Part shown: positions 23,338-34,849 of the stretch, in pieces
How positions within the stretch are numbered: position 1 is the first letter of the stretch
How the letters are laid out: every line of letters starts with the position of its first letter
Program-made: the position numbers and the translations under genes
Assembly (NCBI GenBank): GCA_030068075.1
Contig: CM057826.1
Span: forward strand, 58,873,312-58,937,311
Direction: 5' to 3'
Length of the DNA stretch: 64,000 nucleotides
From: Paguma larvata
Taxonomy: Eukaryota > Chordata > Mammalia > Carnivora > Viverridae
Notes under the pieces: model-generated
The model's input: the letters and a program-made list of their open reading frames with translations, nothing else
Databases searched by the model: none
What the model was told of the DNA's origin: nothing

Positions 23338-23548
23338 TTTAAGTTTCATTTATTCATTTTGAGAGAGACAGAGACAGTGTGAGGAGGGGAGGGGCAGAGA
23401 GAGCAGGAGAGAGAAAGAGAATCCGAAGCAGGCTCTGCACTGCTGGCACAGAGCCAGACACAAGGCTCGAACCCACAAAACTGGGAGATCATGACCTGGG
23501 CGGAAACCAAGAGTCAGACGCTCAATCGACTGAGCCATCCAGGCACCC
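23338..23548 (-). mobile_element. SINE, felid SINEC type, in L1
   Basis: Left ttaagtttcatttattcatt, right gactgagccatccaggcacc. Flank ctttttagtt is duplicated. Confidence 0.88.
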
Positions 23549-23887
23549 TGCCTTTTTAGTTTCTATTTCATTTATTTGTACTCTGATCTTTGTTATAGCC
23601 TACCTTCTACTAACTTTGGATTTTGTTCTTCTTCTAGTTCCTTGAAGTGTCAAGTTCGGTCATTTATTTGAAATATTTATTGTTTCTTGATATAGGCCTT
23701 TATTAGTATGAACTTCCTTCTTAGAACTACTTTTATTGTATCCAATAAATTTGGGGTTATTGTATTTCCATTATAATTAGTCTCAACGTATTTTTTTTAT
23801 TTCTCTTGATTGTTTCTTTAACTCATTGGTTGTTCAGTAGCATGTGGTTTAATCTCCACATAGTTGTGAATTTTCCAGTTTTCTTGT

Positions 23888-23921
23888 TTTTTTAATGTTT
23901 ATTCATTATTTTGAGAGAGAG

Positions 23922-23967
<46 letters not shown>

Positions 23968-24132
23968 CAAGCAGGGGAAGGGCAGAGAAAGAGGAAGACA
24001 CAGAATATAAAGCAGGCTCCAGGCTCTGAGCTGTTGGCCGAGAGCCTGAGGCAGGGCTCGAAGTCATGGACTGTGAGATTATGACCTGAGCTGAAGTCAG
24101 ATGCTTAACTGACTGAGCCACCAGGCGCCCCT
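23888..24132 (-). mobile_element. SINE with (GA)n expansion, in L1
   Basis: An extended GA run (23913-23963) and right end gactgagccaccaggcgccc. Flank ccagttttctt is duplicated. Confidence 0.9.
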
Positions 24133-25982
24133 CCAGTTTTCTTCTTGTAATTGATTTCTAGTTTCATACCATTGTGGTTGGAAAAGATGCTTGATATGAT
24201 TTCAGTCTCTGTAATTTATTGACTTATTTCATGGACTAAATTATGATCTATTCTGGACAGCATTCCATGTGTGTTATTCTGTTGCTTTTGGATGGAATGT
24301 TCTGTATGTATCTGTTAAACCTATACAGCCTAACATGTTATTTAAGGCTGATGTTTCCTTATTGAGTTTCTCTCCAATCCTTATTGAGGATTTCTCAATG
24401 GTTAATATACCATGTAAGTGGTATATTAACACCCTCTACTATTATTGTGTTGCTATTTCTCCCTTTAGGTATGTTAATATTTCCTTTATATGCTTAGGTG
24501 CTTCTGTTTTGGGTCCATAAATATTTACAAAAGTTGTATCTTTTTATTGAATCGAGTCTTTTATCATTATGTAATGTGTCCTTGTTTCTTATTATGTTTT
24601 TGTTTTAAAGTGGGATTTTTTTAATACAATTATAGCTACCCCAATTTTATTTTATTTTCCATTTGTGTGGAACATCCTTTTTCATCTCTTTACATTCAGT
24701 CTGTTTGTGTCCTTACATATGAAGTGAGTCTCTTGTAGGCATCATGTAGATGTGTTTTATTTTTTTTTGTCCATTCAGCCAATCTCTGTCTCTTGATTGA
24801 AGAATTTAGTCCTTTTACATTTAAAGTAGTTATTGATAGGTATGTACCTATAATTATTTGTTTATTGTTTTCTGGTTGTTTTGTAATTTCTGTCTCTTCC
24901 TTTCCTCTTCTCTTGCTCTCTTCCTTTGTGTCTTAATGACTTTCTTTAGTGGTAGCTCAGGTTACTTACTCGTGATCTTTTGTGTATTTACTATAGGTAT
25001 TTGCTTTGTGGTTACCATGAGGCTTACATATAACAACTATATTCATAACACTCTAAGTTGATAATACCTTAAATTTGAATGTATTCTAAAGCTGTATGTT
25101 TTTACTCACCCCAGACTGTTTTATGTTCTTGTTGTCACAATTTTACACTTATCTTGTGTATCACTTGACTAATTATTGTAGTTATTTGACTAATTATTGT
25201 AGTATTTTACTGCTTATTCTTTAACCTTCATACCAGCTTTATTAATGATTGATCCACTACTTTACTGTAGATTTACCTTTCTGGCAAGATTTATTCTTTC
25301 ATATAGTTTCTTGTTCCTAATTGGTACCCTTTCTTTTCAGCTTATAAAGTGTATTTGGCATTTCTTCTAAGGTCAGGTTAATGATAATGAATCCATTAGC
25401 CTTACTCGCCTGGAAAACTCTCTGTCCTTCAATTCTGAATGGCAACTCTGCCAGATAGAATATTCTTGGTTGGAAGGTTTTTTTCTTTCTGCACTTTGAA
25501 TGTATCATGCCACTCTGCTGAAAAATCTGCCAATAGTCTAATGGAGGCTCCTTTGTACATAACCAGTTGGTTTTCTTCTTGCTGCTTTTAAGATTTCTCT
25601 CTTTGCTTAAACTTTTGACATTTTAATTATAATATGTCTTGGGGTGTGGCCTTTTGAGTTTACCTCTTTGGAATTCTCTGGGCTTCTGGAACTGGGTGTT
25701 TATTTCTTTCGCCAGCTTAGGGAAGTTTTCAGCCTTAATTCCTTTAAGTAAAATTTCTGCCCCTTTCTTCTCTTCCTGTGACCTCTACAATGCAAACGTT
25801 ACTCCACCTGATGTTGTCCTCTAAATCCCTTAGTGATCTTCAGTCTTTAAATTTTTTTTTTTTTTTCTGCTGCTCTGACTGGGGAGTTCCATTGCCCGGT
25901 GTTTGAGTTCACTGATCTTCTGCTTCATCTAGTCTGCTGTTGAGCCCCTCTAGTGTATTTTTCAATTCAGTCATTGTATTCT

Positions 25983-26222
25983 TCAGCTCTGTGACTTACT
26001 TGGGACTTTCTTACATTTTCTCTCCATTTGTTGAAGTTCATCCATTCTTCTCCCAAGTTGGGTGAGCATCTTTATGACCATTCCTTTGAAATCTTTATCA
26101 GGCAAATTACACGTTTCATTAAGGTTTTTTCTAAGGTTTATCTTGTTCTTTTGTTTAGCACATTTCCCTCTTTCCTGATTTTGCTGGACTCTGTGTTTGT
26201 TTCTATGTATTAAGTGAAACAA
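25983..26222 (-). pseudogene. L1 ORF1 N-terminal remnant
   Basis: This open stretch of about 80 codons contains NLPDKDFKGMVIKMLTQLGR, a conserved motif of mammalian L1 ORF1 proteins (RNA-binding chaperone of the retrotransposon). The coiled-coil and RRM parts are lost to stops. It is not a cellular gene. Confidence 0.75.
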
Positions 26223-26275
26223 CCACCTCTTCTAGTCTCGAAGGAGTGGCATTGTATAAGAGATGAATGTTATTG

Positions 26276-26484
26276 GGGTGCCTGGGTGGCTCGGTCGGTT
26301 GAGCGTCCGACTTCAGCTCAGGTCATGATCTCGCAGTTTCTGAGTTCGAGCCCCGCATCGGGCTCTGTGCTGACAGTTCAGAGCCTGAAGCCTGCTTCAG
26401 ATTCTGTGTCTCCTCCTCTCTATGCTCCTTCCATGCTCATGCTGTGTCTCTCTCTGTCAATAAAAAATAAAAACATTTAAAAAA
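26276..26484 (+). mobile_element. SINE, felid SINEC type, in L1 5'UTR
   Basis: Head ggggtgcctgggtggctcgg. Target agagatgaatgtt flanks both ends. Confidence 0.91.
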
Positions 26485-26639
26485 GAGATGAATGTTTGTT
26501 CAACTTTGTCTAGCTTTTGGTAGTCTCTTGAACCTTTACGATTTTTCATGCAGCCTATTTTATTTTTAATATAAAGCTCTCATTGTTGAGGGTGTGCCAA
26601 GCTCTGTCTGTCCTAAAGTGGGGGAATCTCAGCATCTGA

Positions 26640-27250
26640 ATTCAGGCTGATTGGAAGCCAGACCTTCAGGTAGCAGCTTTTGAGTATGCAGATATATACA
26701 GTGCTGTCAGACCACAAGCATGAACCCTGCTGGCCACCAGACAAGGTGATCTGGAGGCGTTCCGTGGATGACATTAGCAAACATCAGGAGGGTATATGCT
26801 CGTTTCTGGGAGATCCTGAAGAGGTGGAGCAAGGCAGAGGGGGAGCACCAAGGTGGTGTCCTCCCAGCCTACATAGGCACCTCCATAGGCCTCTAGATGT
26901 GTGCTGAACCTGAAGCCTGCCCCTCAGGCCAACGCTCCAGAACAAGCATTTAGACCTCTTTCACAGAAAGACTAGGGGTGTGTGCTAGTTTACTGTCTGT
27001 GCAGTAGTGTTCTGGGAGTGGTAGCCTGCCATGAACTCTCTCCAATTGTTACAGTCCCGTGGGACCCCGGAACACAACCACCCCACACTTCAGCCCCAGA
27101 TCCAGGCAATCAAGAGGCATCCTGGGAGTGGCGGCCCCCCAAAATTAGGGCACCAGACATGACTAGTGCACTGACTACATGTACAAGCTCTCCTTGCAGA
27201 GATCCTGGCATTGTGATCAGGTCCACATTTATACCCTCTCTAGGATCAGC
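26640..27250 (-). repeat. L1 5'UTR repeat units (second element)
   Basis: Anchors tcagaccacaagcatgaacc (26706) and gtgggaccccggaacacaac (27060) are 354 bp apart. They are homologous to the units at 435-1700 in the other L1. Confidence 0.6.
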
Positions 27251-27454
27251 AGACGTTCTCAGGGTAAGACACCAGAATCGTCTCTCTGGCCTCTGTCCTT
27301 GTTTCGGTCTGGGCTTTGTAAGACTTCACTATCTTGTAGTTCTCTTGTGCCATCAAGTAGACTTGTTGAATATTTTTGTCCTCGGCTTTAGAGGACTGGT
27401 TTGAATTGCCTAGTCTCCATCCCTGGAAGTGGAAGTTCTCTGTTTTGTTTTTAA

Positions 27455-27670
27455 AAAAAAATTTTTTTTAAGGTTTATTTATTTTTGAGACAGAGAGAGA
27501 CAGCGTGATCAGGGGAGGGGCAGAGAGAGAGGGAGACACAGAATGTGAAGCAGGCTCCAGGCTCTGAGCTGTCAGCACAGAGCCTGACGCAGGGCTCGAA
27601 GTCACAGACCATGGGATCATGACCTGAGCCGAAGTCGGACGCTCAACCGACTGAGCCACCCAGGCGCCCC
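27455..27670 (-). mobile_element. SINE, felid SINEC type
   Basis: Right end gactgagccacccaggcgcc, adjacent to another SINE. Flank cagttttgttttta type. Confidence 0.9.
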
Positions 27671-27699
27671 TCAGTTTTGTTTTTATTTATTTTTTTATT

Positions 27700-27916
27700 T
27701 ATTTATTTTTTTTAACATTTATTTATTTTTGAGAGACATAGAGACAGAGTATGAGCAGGGGAAGGGCAGAGAGAGAGGGAGACACAGAATCCGAAGCAGG
27801 CTCCCGGCTCCGAGCCGTCAGCACAGAGCCCGACGCGGGGCTCAAACCCACAGACTGTGAGATCATGACCTGAGCCGAAGTCGGCCACTCAACCAACTGA
27901 GCCACCCAGGTGCCCC
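27700..27916 (-). mobile_element. SINE, felid SINEC type
   Basis: Right end aactgagccacccaggtgcc. Flank ctcagttttgttttta at 27670 and 27917 is duplicated. Confidence 0.91.
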
Positions 27917-29070
27917 TCAGTTTTGTTTTTAACCGGCAACACATTGGTCAGTCAGACCTAGTGAACATCTCTGGTACCACAGTAGGTTAATACACATCCA
28001 GTATACAGCCCCCAGACCACCGCTGCTCCCTTTTCAGAGCCTTTATGGCACAAGGAGCCCAGACTATCTCAGTGTGGCAACATGCTGGGTTCTAGGTATT
28101 TAGGGATCAGCTAGAGTCTTACTCCCTGCCCTTGTGGAGTCTGCAGTCTGTCCTTCCCTTCCTAAAGCCTCCAGCCTCTGTGGGCCATCGTTCCCATTCT
28201 GCAGCAATTCATCTCTGTCCTCAGCTGGTCTCTCAAGTTACTGCAGTCATGACTTCAACTGTCCTCCCCCTGAGTAAACTCTTTCCCAGACTTCTTACTG
28301 CCCTTGCGATGGTAAGGGTCAGCCTGAGCCCAGCCCAGGATCTGGCCCTGTTCTCTCCACCCTCATGGCTCATAAACCATTCACAACCCACTCCCTGAAT
28401 GTGTTTTGGCACATAGTGGCTGGTCCTCCCAGATTCTGCATCACCACCTCTGGGAGCTCTTCCCTCATTCTCCGAGGCTCTGTCAGCCTGCATTGACACT
28501 CTGCTTCTCCACGTCCGTTTCCCCAGCAGGACAAGTATTTTGAAGACCAGGTCAATTCTTACTCATTTCAGCACCTCAAGCACTTAGTGCGTAAGAGGGC
28601 TCAGTTAATGTGGAACGATCTCATTTCTCAAGTTCCATGTATCCCTTGATGCATTATCTTCTTCATCAGTACCATGAATCCTTTCTCCTGGGAACCCCAG
28701 TCATTTTTCTGTCCCTTAATGGGAGGCATGCCAGCTGCTGTTTGCTTGTACTGCACCCCTAGCCCCAACACACCAAATCATAGACGTATGAGACACGCTG
28801 AGAGTGGACCACCACCTGTTTGCTGATCAGTAGGTTTCTAGAACAGTGACAGCTCAGGGCTCCTCCAGACAGTATAAAGATTCTTAATTTTAAAGCATTC
28901 CACCAAGAATGCAAACCCCTTCTCAGAATACTTTCAGATACACAATGTAAAGCACATAGATTACAAATGAAACCTATCATAATGAAATATAGGTAGCAAA
29001 ATATTGGAAAACCTATATATATTGGCTTATAGATGTGATCTATATATGTAATGTAATACGCACATCTCAA
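27917..29070. other. Intergenic, unassigned
   Basis: Moderate-GC sequence with no recognised gene or repeat. Small open frames at 28132-28398 (plus) and 28759-29145 (minus, partly SINE) have no family resemblance. Confidence 0.4.
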
Positions 29071-29261
29071 ATTTTTTAAATGTTTATTTTGAGAGAGAAA
29101 GTGCATAAGCAGGGAAAGGACAGAGAGGGAGAGAGAGGATCCCAAGCAGGCTCCACGCTGTCAGTGCAGAGCCCAACAAGGGCTCAGTCCCATGAACTGT
29201 GAGATCATGATCTGAGCTGAAATCAAGACTTGGACACTTAACCGAGTCACCCAGGCGCCCC
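29071..29261 (-). mobile_element. SINE, felid SINEC type
   Basis: Left tttttaaatgtttattttga, right aaccgagtcacccaggcgcc. Confidence 0.87.
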
Positions 29262-29986
29262 TGGATAGCTCACCTTAAATAACAGGAGCTAGCAACTAGT
29301 CCAGTAACTACTGTTATTTCAGAGTGATGAACAAAATTTTGAGGTGTTTGCACAGCAGTAACAGGAGATGAAACCTCTGAATTCTGTTGCTGACACAGGC
29401 TCAGGTACTACTTATACTAATAGAGCTGGTCGCCTGCCTCCATACAGAAAGGAAATCCTGAATTTCAGAGCTTAGTCAAACTAAAAACCAAATCTTTTCC
29501 CATGCAGGAACAAAGACACCCTGAATTCTACCCTTGGACCCCTTGCTGGTGATAGGGGAGGTCTTTGGACCCCCAGTTAAGAGCCCCTGAATGGGGCTTT
29601 AGACGCATGGCAGAAAGTGTTTTTAAATACAGCAGCTAGTGGTTAAGTATCTGTGTGACTTTGAGTGAGTGTAACGAGCGGCTGAGAGTGGGAGAGGAGG
29701 AGTGGTGGAGACAGCACCTCTAGAAGGTCTAATCTGCATTTCATAGGCATCATTTACCAGTGTGCTACCGTTTGGCCTGGCCTTACCCTTGCCTCAGGTC
29801 TATTTGCTCATCCATAAAATGGGAATGACAGGGTCTTCCTCACAGGTTGTTGAAAGGATTCAGTAAGTTAATATGAGAGAGCTCCTGGGGGCCAAACGAG
29901 AATGTTGTTACACGTCTGTAGAGCACACACACACCCACACACACACCCTCCTTTCAAGAATGTTGTTACACGTCTGTAGAGCACAC

Positions 29987-30028
<42 letters not shown>

Positions 30029-30192
30029 CTCCTTTCAAAACAGAAACCCACCCCGAGGTCCGAGTGGCTGTGTGACCTGGAAAGCACCAGTGCGCCCAGA
30101 AGATAGTAATCCCTCTCTTGCCTGGCAAATGTGGCTAAGTCTGCCCTGCTGTTTCCACCCCACCCAAGAGAACCACCACAAATGCAAATTGA
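29262..30192. other. Intergenic downstream of STK10; MIR and (CA)n
   Basis: 29770-29890 resembles a MIR on the plus strand (ctcatccataaaatgggaat; ttcagtaagttaatatgag). A 58-bp tandem duplication with CA tracts is at 29901-30038. 30130-30190 carries the GU-rich element, on the minus strand, downstream of the STK10 poly(A) signal. Confidence 0.55.
29901..30038. repeat. 58-bp tandem duplication carrying a (CA)n microsatellite
   Basis: aatgttgttacacgtctgta starts at 29901 and again at 29959. Both copies are followed by CA repeats and cctcctttcaa. The CA run of the second copy is expanded (about 29982-30027). Confidence 0.9.
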
Positions 30193-30211
30193 GTCTCTCC
30201 CCTTTTGCTAT

Positions 30212-30217
30212 TTTATT
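30212..30217 (-). terminator. STK10: Distal polyadenylation signal AATAAA of STK10
   Basis: The minus strand reads TTCTAATAAAATAGC here. A GU-rich stretch (TTTGTGGTGGTTCTC on the minus strand, about 30160-30180) follows at the expected distance, so cleavage probably falls near 30190-30195. The AU-rich sequence just upstream looks like a typical transcript end. Confidence 0.75.
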
Positions 30218-30344
30218 AGAAGCATATTTACATTCTTGCAGTTAAACTTTGCAGAGAACATTTTACAAAAGTTTTGTATAAAGTTTTGAAACTACATAAA
30301 AATAACTTCTATCCTTTATAAAGGGAAAATATAAGTTAGTTATA

Positions 30345-30350
30345 TTTATT
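30345..30350 (-). terminator. STK10: Possible proximal poly(A) signal AATAAA
   Basis: The minus strand reads GCAGAATAAATATAAC. It lies 133 nt upstream of the stronger distal signal. Use cannot be judged from sequence. Confidence 0.4.
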
Positions 30351-32517
30351 CTGCCAAAAATGGACTGAAAACAAGAAACAGTTCCATCTGTCCCTTACAG
30401 AGGAAACATTAGCACGGGGCATGAGGAATACTGCGTGGGCCTTCTTGTCACCAATGGGCATGCGTGTTGGCTCAATCATGAGGCTGGAGGACCCAACCGG
30501 CCCCCATCTGGAAAGGAGAGGGGCGCTATCAGAGCTTGGGCAGCACTGAACAGGAAAGCAGCAACTCTTGAACAAGATTCAAATGTGAATAAAAAGCCAA
30601 ATAAGGGGATGATCAAAGACTTTCGTCTGAACCACGAAACTGTCATTTCACCTAAATACTCCTCCTCACACCCCAGGCAATAGTGTAAACGAAACCAAAG
30701 TCAGCCGTGCCTGACCATTTGCCAATGCCGGCCTTGTCCGGTGGAACTCGGTCAGGGTTCTGCAATTACACTGCTGCTCGGTCACACTTTCCCAGCACCT
30801 GTGCACCAGAGAGAATAAAAGGGGACAATTGTTTCACTGGTCTCATTTGTGTGAGACCAGAAGACTGTTGCATCTGGGTCAAATACAGAAGCAGGAGAGC
30901 CGGACGCTCACCAGCGTCAGAGGACCACTGCCTTCCCACAGCCCGCAGAGCGTCCTCACTGCATCTGTTAGCGTGGGAGCCCTAAGTCCCTTCCTACCGA
31001 ATGGCTACCCTCGCTCCCAAGATCCAGGTACGACCAGTGCCAAGAAGACTCGTAGAGAACTGCTTTAGGACAAAGCGTTAAACCTTAACGTGTCGGAGTG
31101 AAGAAGGAAAAAGTCCTCCTGGGGTGTCAGCCACTCCATCACGACAAAACAGTACCCAGACTTACTGCGTCATCCGTATTCCTCAGAATCACCTTCAGTT
31201 TTTTGCTTATTTACAGCAGGTTATCTTCCTATAGAAGCCATTCGTTTATATTCGTTTCGTTAGAAATCAAAGTGAAAAAAGCTTTCTTTGTAGGTAATCT
31301 GAATGCCCGTTTTAATGGGTCATCTACATCCTGCAGCCTGTGGGATCAGAATCCGTGGGAGGCCAGCTGAATAACCCGAAGGCCCAGGATTCCATCTGAG
31401 AAGGAGCTTTGCATCTGCTCTGTTGCTGGGGACAGGAAGCATTACATTTCTCCCTGACGCTTTTTCTCCCTGAACAGAAATCCCAGCGACTACCAGCCTC
31501 CGTCTCAAGTGTGAGGCGAGACTCTTGCTCGGAGGGGCAGAGGGAAACAGCCTCCCCATGTCACCTGCAGACAGGATGGGCAGGGGTGAGACGGGAACAG
31601 CCTCGGTGGTGGAAGTCTTATGTGGTGAGAAATTTATCCCTGAACACAGGATCCAGTGTAGGGGCCACAGGGGACCGCAGACCGGCAGTTCAGCCTATAC
31701 CATCTTGTGCCAGTACCCAGCACACTTCAAACCAATGTCTTCACTTTCACATGCTCAGTGGTATAGGCCCAGGCAGTGAATATGTTTCAACCCAGCAGGC
31801 ATAAGAGGCCCAGGGCAGAGGCAAGCCTGGGTAATGCCAGGGGGCCAAGCCCCGTGTATGTATGTGTGTACAGGCAGAGGGACACAAGATGGCAAGAAAC
31901 ACCCAAGGCCAGCAGAGTGAGTGATTCAGGCCCTCCTCCACCCCACTACTGTAGACACAGCCTATCTCAAGAGGAAAGCAAACTGGGGGCTACTGGAAGA
32001 ATGAGGGCCCCCCCTGAGCAGCTGGCTCAGGATGGGCTTCGCTAGGAACTGAAATGGCTGTTAGGAGCTGTGGTTCTTGTAAGACACTACACCAAGAATC
32101 ACAACATGGACACACTTGTGGTGATGGCATGCACTAGCGGCAGCCCTGGGAGCCCACAGAGAGCAAAACTGGCGTTTTGGCAAACAGGAGAGTCTCAAGG
32201 CTGCAGAACACCAGTCCTCCTGGACCGTGACCTCACTAGCAGCCCAAATCACTGACACCTTGAAGGGACGTGGGGCTCGAAGGGAACATACATTAGGATC
32301 AAGCGACACATCATAAAACCTCGCCCTCCACGAGTGAGCGAGAGTTAAGGAACACTGGGGTGGGTCTGTTGGGCACAGTTGGGGCAGCACAAGGCAAGGG
32401 GCTAGAGTCCAGTTGGCCTGGAAGCAAGAGGGAAGGGGGGTCCTGAGTTACTTGTTCACAGAGAATGGGAGTGCCTTGGAGGCCCGCCGACCTGCCAGCC
32501 ACAGCCCCAGGTGGCTG

Positions 32518-32658
32518 TTAAGAAGCATCCCCAGAGCTATAGGGGAAGAACTTGGTGGCCTTGTTGGGGGTGGTAGGGTTCAGGCCTTCTGTCTCCTCAT
32601 TCAGTTTGAAGAACATCTCCTGCTCTCGCTTCTTCTGGTTCAGATCTTCTTCCAGAGC
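32518..32658 (-). CDS. STK10: STK10 last coding exon (11 of 11) with stop codon
   Basis: This exon encodes the final 46 residues and TAA (32520-32518). It starts [20 protein letters not shown] and ends [15 protein letters not shown]. The acceptor is ctctgtcctag|GCT. The middle ([16 protein letters not shown]) differs from human STK10 at several positions, while EMFFKL and KFFPYSS are kept. The stop is followed directly by the 3' UTR in the same exon. Confidence 0.97.
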   Translation of the reverse strand, partial: ALEEDLNQKKREQEMFFKLNEETEGLNPTTPNKATKFFPYSSGDAS

Positions 32659-32995
32659 CTAGGACAGAGAGAGGGCTCGGTCAGACCCCACTGGCACAAG
32701 TCTCCCAGACACAGGACCCCACCAAAGTGGCCTTCTCTGGAAATTTCCCTCCTAGGCCTTTGCCGCATGGGTAACCCAGTCTTCCGTCTTTCCTTTCCCA
32801 GAGTGCATCACCCAGAAGACAGGTACCACCTCTAGCTTCCTTCTGCCACAACCACGCAGGCGTTTGCTGTGGATCAAGGGCCATAGTTTGGTGAAGTGCC
32901 ATCTGGATGAGGAGGAGGGGGGCAGATGCCAGCTTCCTGGCAGGAAAACAATCGGATGAATGGAGAAAGACCCAAGGTAGAAAATGGACAGATTT

Positions 32996-33205
32996 TTTTT
33001 TTTTAATTTTTTTAATGTTTTATTTTTGAGAGATAGAGCATGAGCAGGGGAGGGTCAGAGAGAGAGGGAGACACAGAACGTGAAGCAGGCTCCAGGCTCT
33101 GAATTGTCAGCACAGAGCCCGATGCGGGGCTCGAATCCACCAGCAGCGAGATCATGACCTGAGCCGAAGTCGGACGCCCAACCGACTGAGCCACCCAGGC
33201 GCCCC
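32996..33205 (-). mobile_element. SINE with perfect target duplication
   Basis: gaaaatggacagattt occurs at 32980-32995 and 33206-33221. Right end gactgagccacccaggcgcc. Confidence 0.93.
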
Positions 33206-33491
33206 GAAAATGGACAGATTTAACAGTGGGTGACTAAGGGGAGGTGGGAGGGGAGAGCCAGAAATGTCCAAAGTATATAGCATTCCTAATGAGGGCACTG
33301 CCCCACAGAAATCACCCAGGGAGTTGTCTTCAAAAATCATTTGCCTTCCCACCATCCCGGAGACTGTGATTCTGAAAATCTGCAGTACGAAGGGCCCTGC
33401 ATGTTGTAAAAGCCCAGTCGGTAACTCAGAGCAGAGTGTCCAGTGTCTGGGCTCCAGTTCTCCTTTGTCAGGTTTTTATAAATGTATTTTT

Positions 33492-33517
33492 TTGACTTTT
33501 TAATTTTTATTTATTTT

Positions 33518-33562
<45 letters not shown>

Positions 33563-33735
33563 AGAATGAACCAGCAGGGGGCGGCGGGGGGAAGTCAGAG
33601 GATCTGAAGCGGGCTCTGCGCAGACAGCAGAGAGCCCAATACGGGGCTCAAACTCATGAGCCATGAGATCATGCCCGGAAATGAAGTCAGACGCTTAACT
33701 GAGCCAATCAGCCGACTGAGCCACTCAAGTACCCC
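33492..33735 (-). mobile_element. SINE with (GA)n expansion
   Basis: A GA run at 33518-33555; the head is partly duplicated (aactgagccaatcagccgac, tgagccactcaagtacccc). Confidence 0.85.
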
Positions 33736-34389
33736 TGGATATATTAGTATTAAATTGTTTGTGGTAAGCAAACATTATACATAAGCAAGATAAAAGTGGT
33801 ACTATTTAAGCTTTTGTAACAAGCTACAAACTCCAGTGCGGGAGCCAGCCAGGAGAACTGAACGAGTAAGGAGAGCTGGGTGTGAGGCAGTAGGGAGTGG
33901 GGAGGACTGTGGTGAGGCGAAGAGCACACGCTGTGTCTGCAGGGGGTGGTTTCTTCTCAGCTTGAGTTGATGTCTGTCCTGTGGTACGATGAGCCCAGTG
34001 TGGCCAGAGCTAGCTCCTGGATTCTCAAGAGAAACTAGATACCCAGATTCTTAAGTTTCCTTACACAGGCATTCCCTTGGAGATACTGTGGGTTTGGTGC
34101 CAGACTCCTGCAATAAAGTAAGTATCATAATAAAGTCAAATGAATTTTCTGATTTCCCAGTGCATAGGAAAGTTATGTTTATAAAAAAAGTTGTTTATAG
34201 TATACTGTGCTCTAAGTATGCAACAGCTGTGTCTAAAAAATGTATATACATAATTAACATATAGTTTATTGTTAAAAAACGCTAAACGTCATCTGAGCTC
34301 TTGGCAGTTCATGTGTTTGCTTGCGGCGTGTCTTGCCTCAGTGTTGAAGGCTGCTGACTGAACAAGGTGACTGTTGACAGTTGGTGTGG

Positions 34390-34545
34390 CTGTGGCAATT
34401 TTATTATTATTCTTATCGACATAAAATTGACCTACAATGTTACGTTAGTTTCGGGTGTGCAGCATAGTGCCTCGACAGCTCTGTACATTACGCTATGCTC
34501 ACCAGGGTAATTGTAGTTATTAATTTTTATTACCGAGGTATAGTT
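34390..34545 (-). mobile_element. L1 3'UTR fragment inside Tigger1
   Basis: About 150 bp of antisense L1 3'UTR (aaaattgacctacaatgtta; gtgtgcagcatagtgcctcg). Tigger1 sequence continues on both sides (ggctgtggcaatt / caattccttaaaataaaac). Confidence 0.7.
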
Positions 34546-34555
34546 CACGTACAAG

Positions 34556-34849
34556 TCAATTCCTTAAAATAAAACAACAATGAAGCTTGCCACATTGGTG
34601 GACTCTCCCTTTCACGATTTCTCTGTAGCATGTGATGCTGTTTGACAGCATTATACCCACAGTAGAACTTCTTCCAAAACTCGAGTCAGTTCTCTTAAAC
34701 CCTGCCTCTGCCTTATCAACTAACTTCATGAGACAGTCTAAATCCTTCCTTGTTAGTTCAACAGTCTTCACCAGGAGTAGATGCCACCTCGAGAAGCCCT
34801 TTCCTTTGCTCATCCATAATAAGCACTTCCTCATCCGTTCCAGTTTCAT
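34556..34849 (-). pseudogene. Tigger1 transposase C-terminal remnant
   Basis: An open stretch of about 98 codons corresponds in position to the C-terminal end of the Tigger1 transposase (pogo-type DDE transposase). Upstream parts carry stops and deletions. It is a transposon relic, not a host gene. Confidence 0.65.

Larger units (their letters stand above)
10365..27440 (-). mobile_element. Near full-length decayed L1, split by a provirus
   Basis: Minus-strand L1. The 3' UTR starts at 10365 (ttggtaactaaggtgtaatt) and breaks at 10493, where the provirus begins. It resumes at 19257 (ttagaaaaaattatctctg, then gataaggacttgtaagagct). ORF2-derived sequence runs from about 19950 to 25300 (in antisense, gttgaattttgtcaaatgct at 22350). 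ORF1 N-terminal sequence with LPDKDFKGMVIKM is at 25983-26222. A 5'UTR with units of about 355 bp follows to about 27440. After removal of SINEs the L1 is about 6.7 kb. Both reading frames are broken many times. Confidence 0.75.
30193..32517 (-). other. STK10: STK10 3' untranslated region
   Basis: About 2.3 kb follows the TAA stop in the same exon. The left boundary is inferred from the poly(A) signal and a GU-rich stretch downstream. No SINE, L1 or other repeat is recognisable here, unlike the flanks, which fits selection on a mature transcript. Several open frames of 60-140 codons occur on either strand but show no family resemblance. Confidence 0.8.

Noticed and set aside
29868..30128. Frames encoding HTHTHT or VCVCVC runs (also at 21838, 57278 and 59074)
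   Set aside because: They come from CA/TG microsatellites.
31409..31804. 131-codon plus-strand frame antisense to the STK10 3'UTR
   Set aside because: No family resemblance and no promoter or splice context; GC-rich UTR readily gives such frames.
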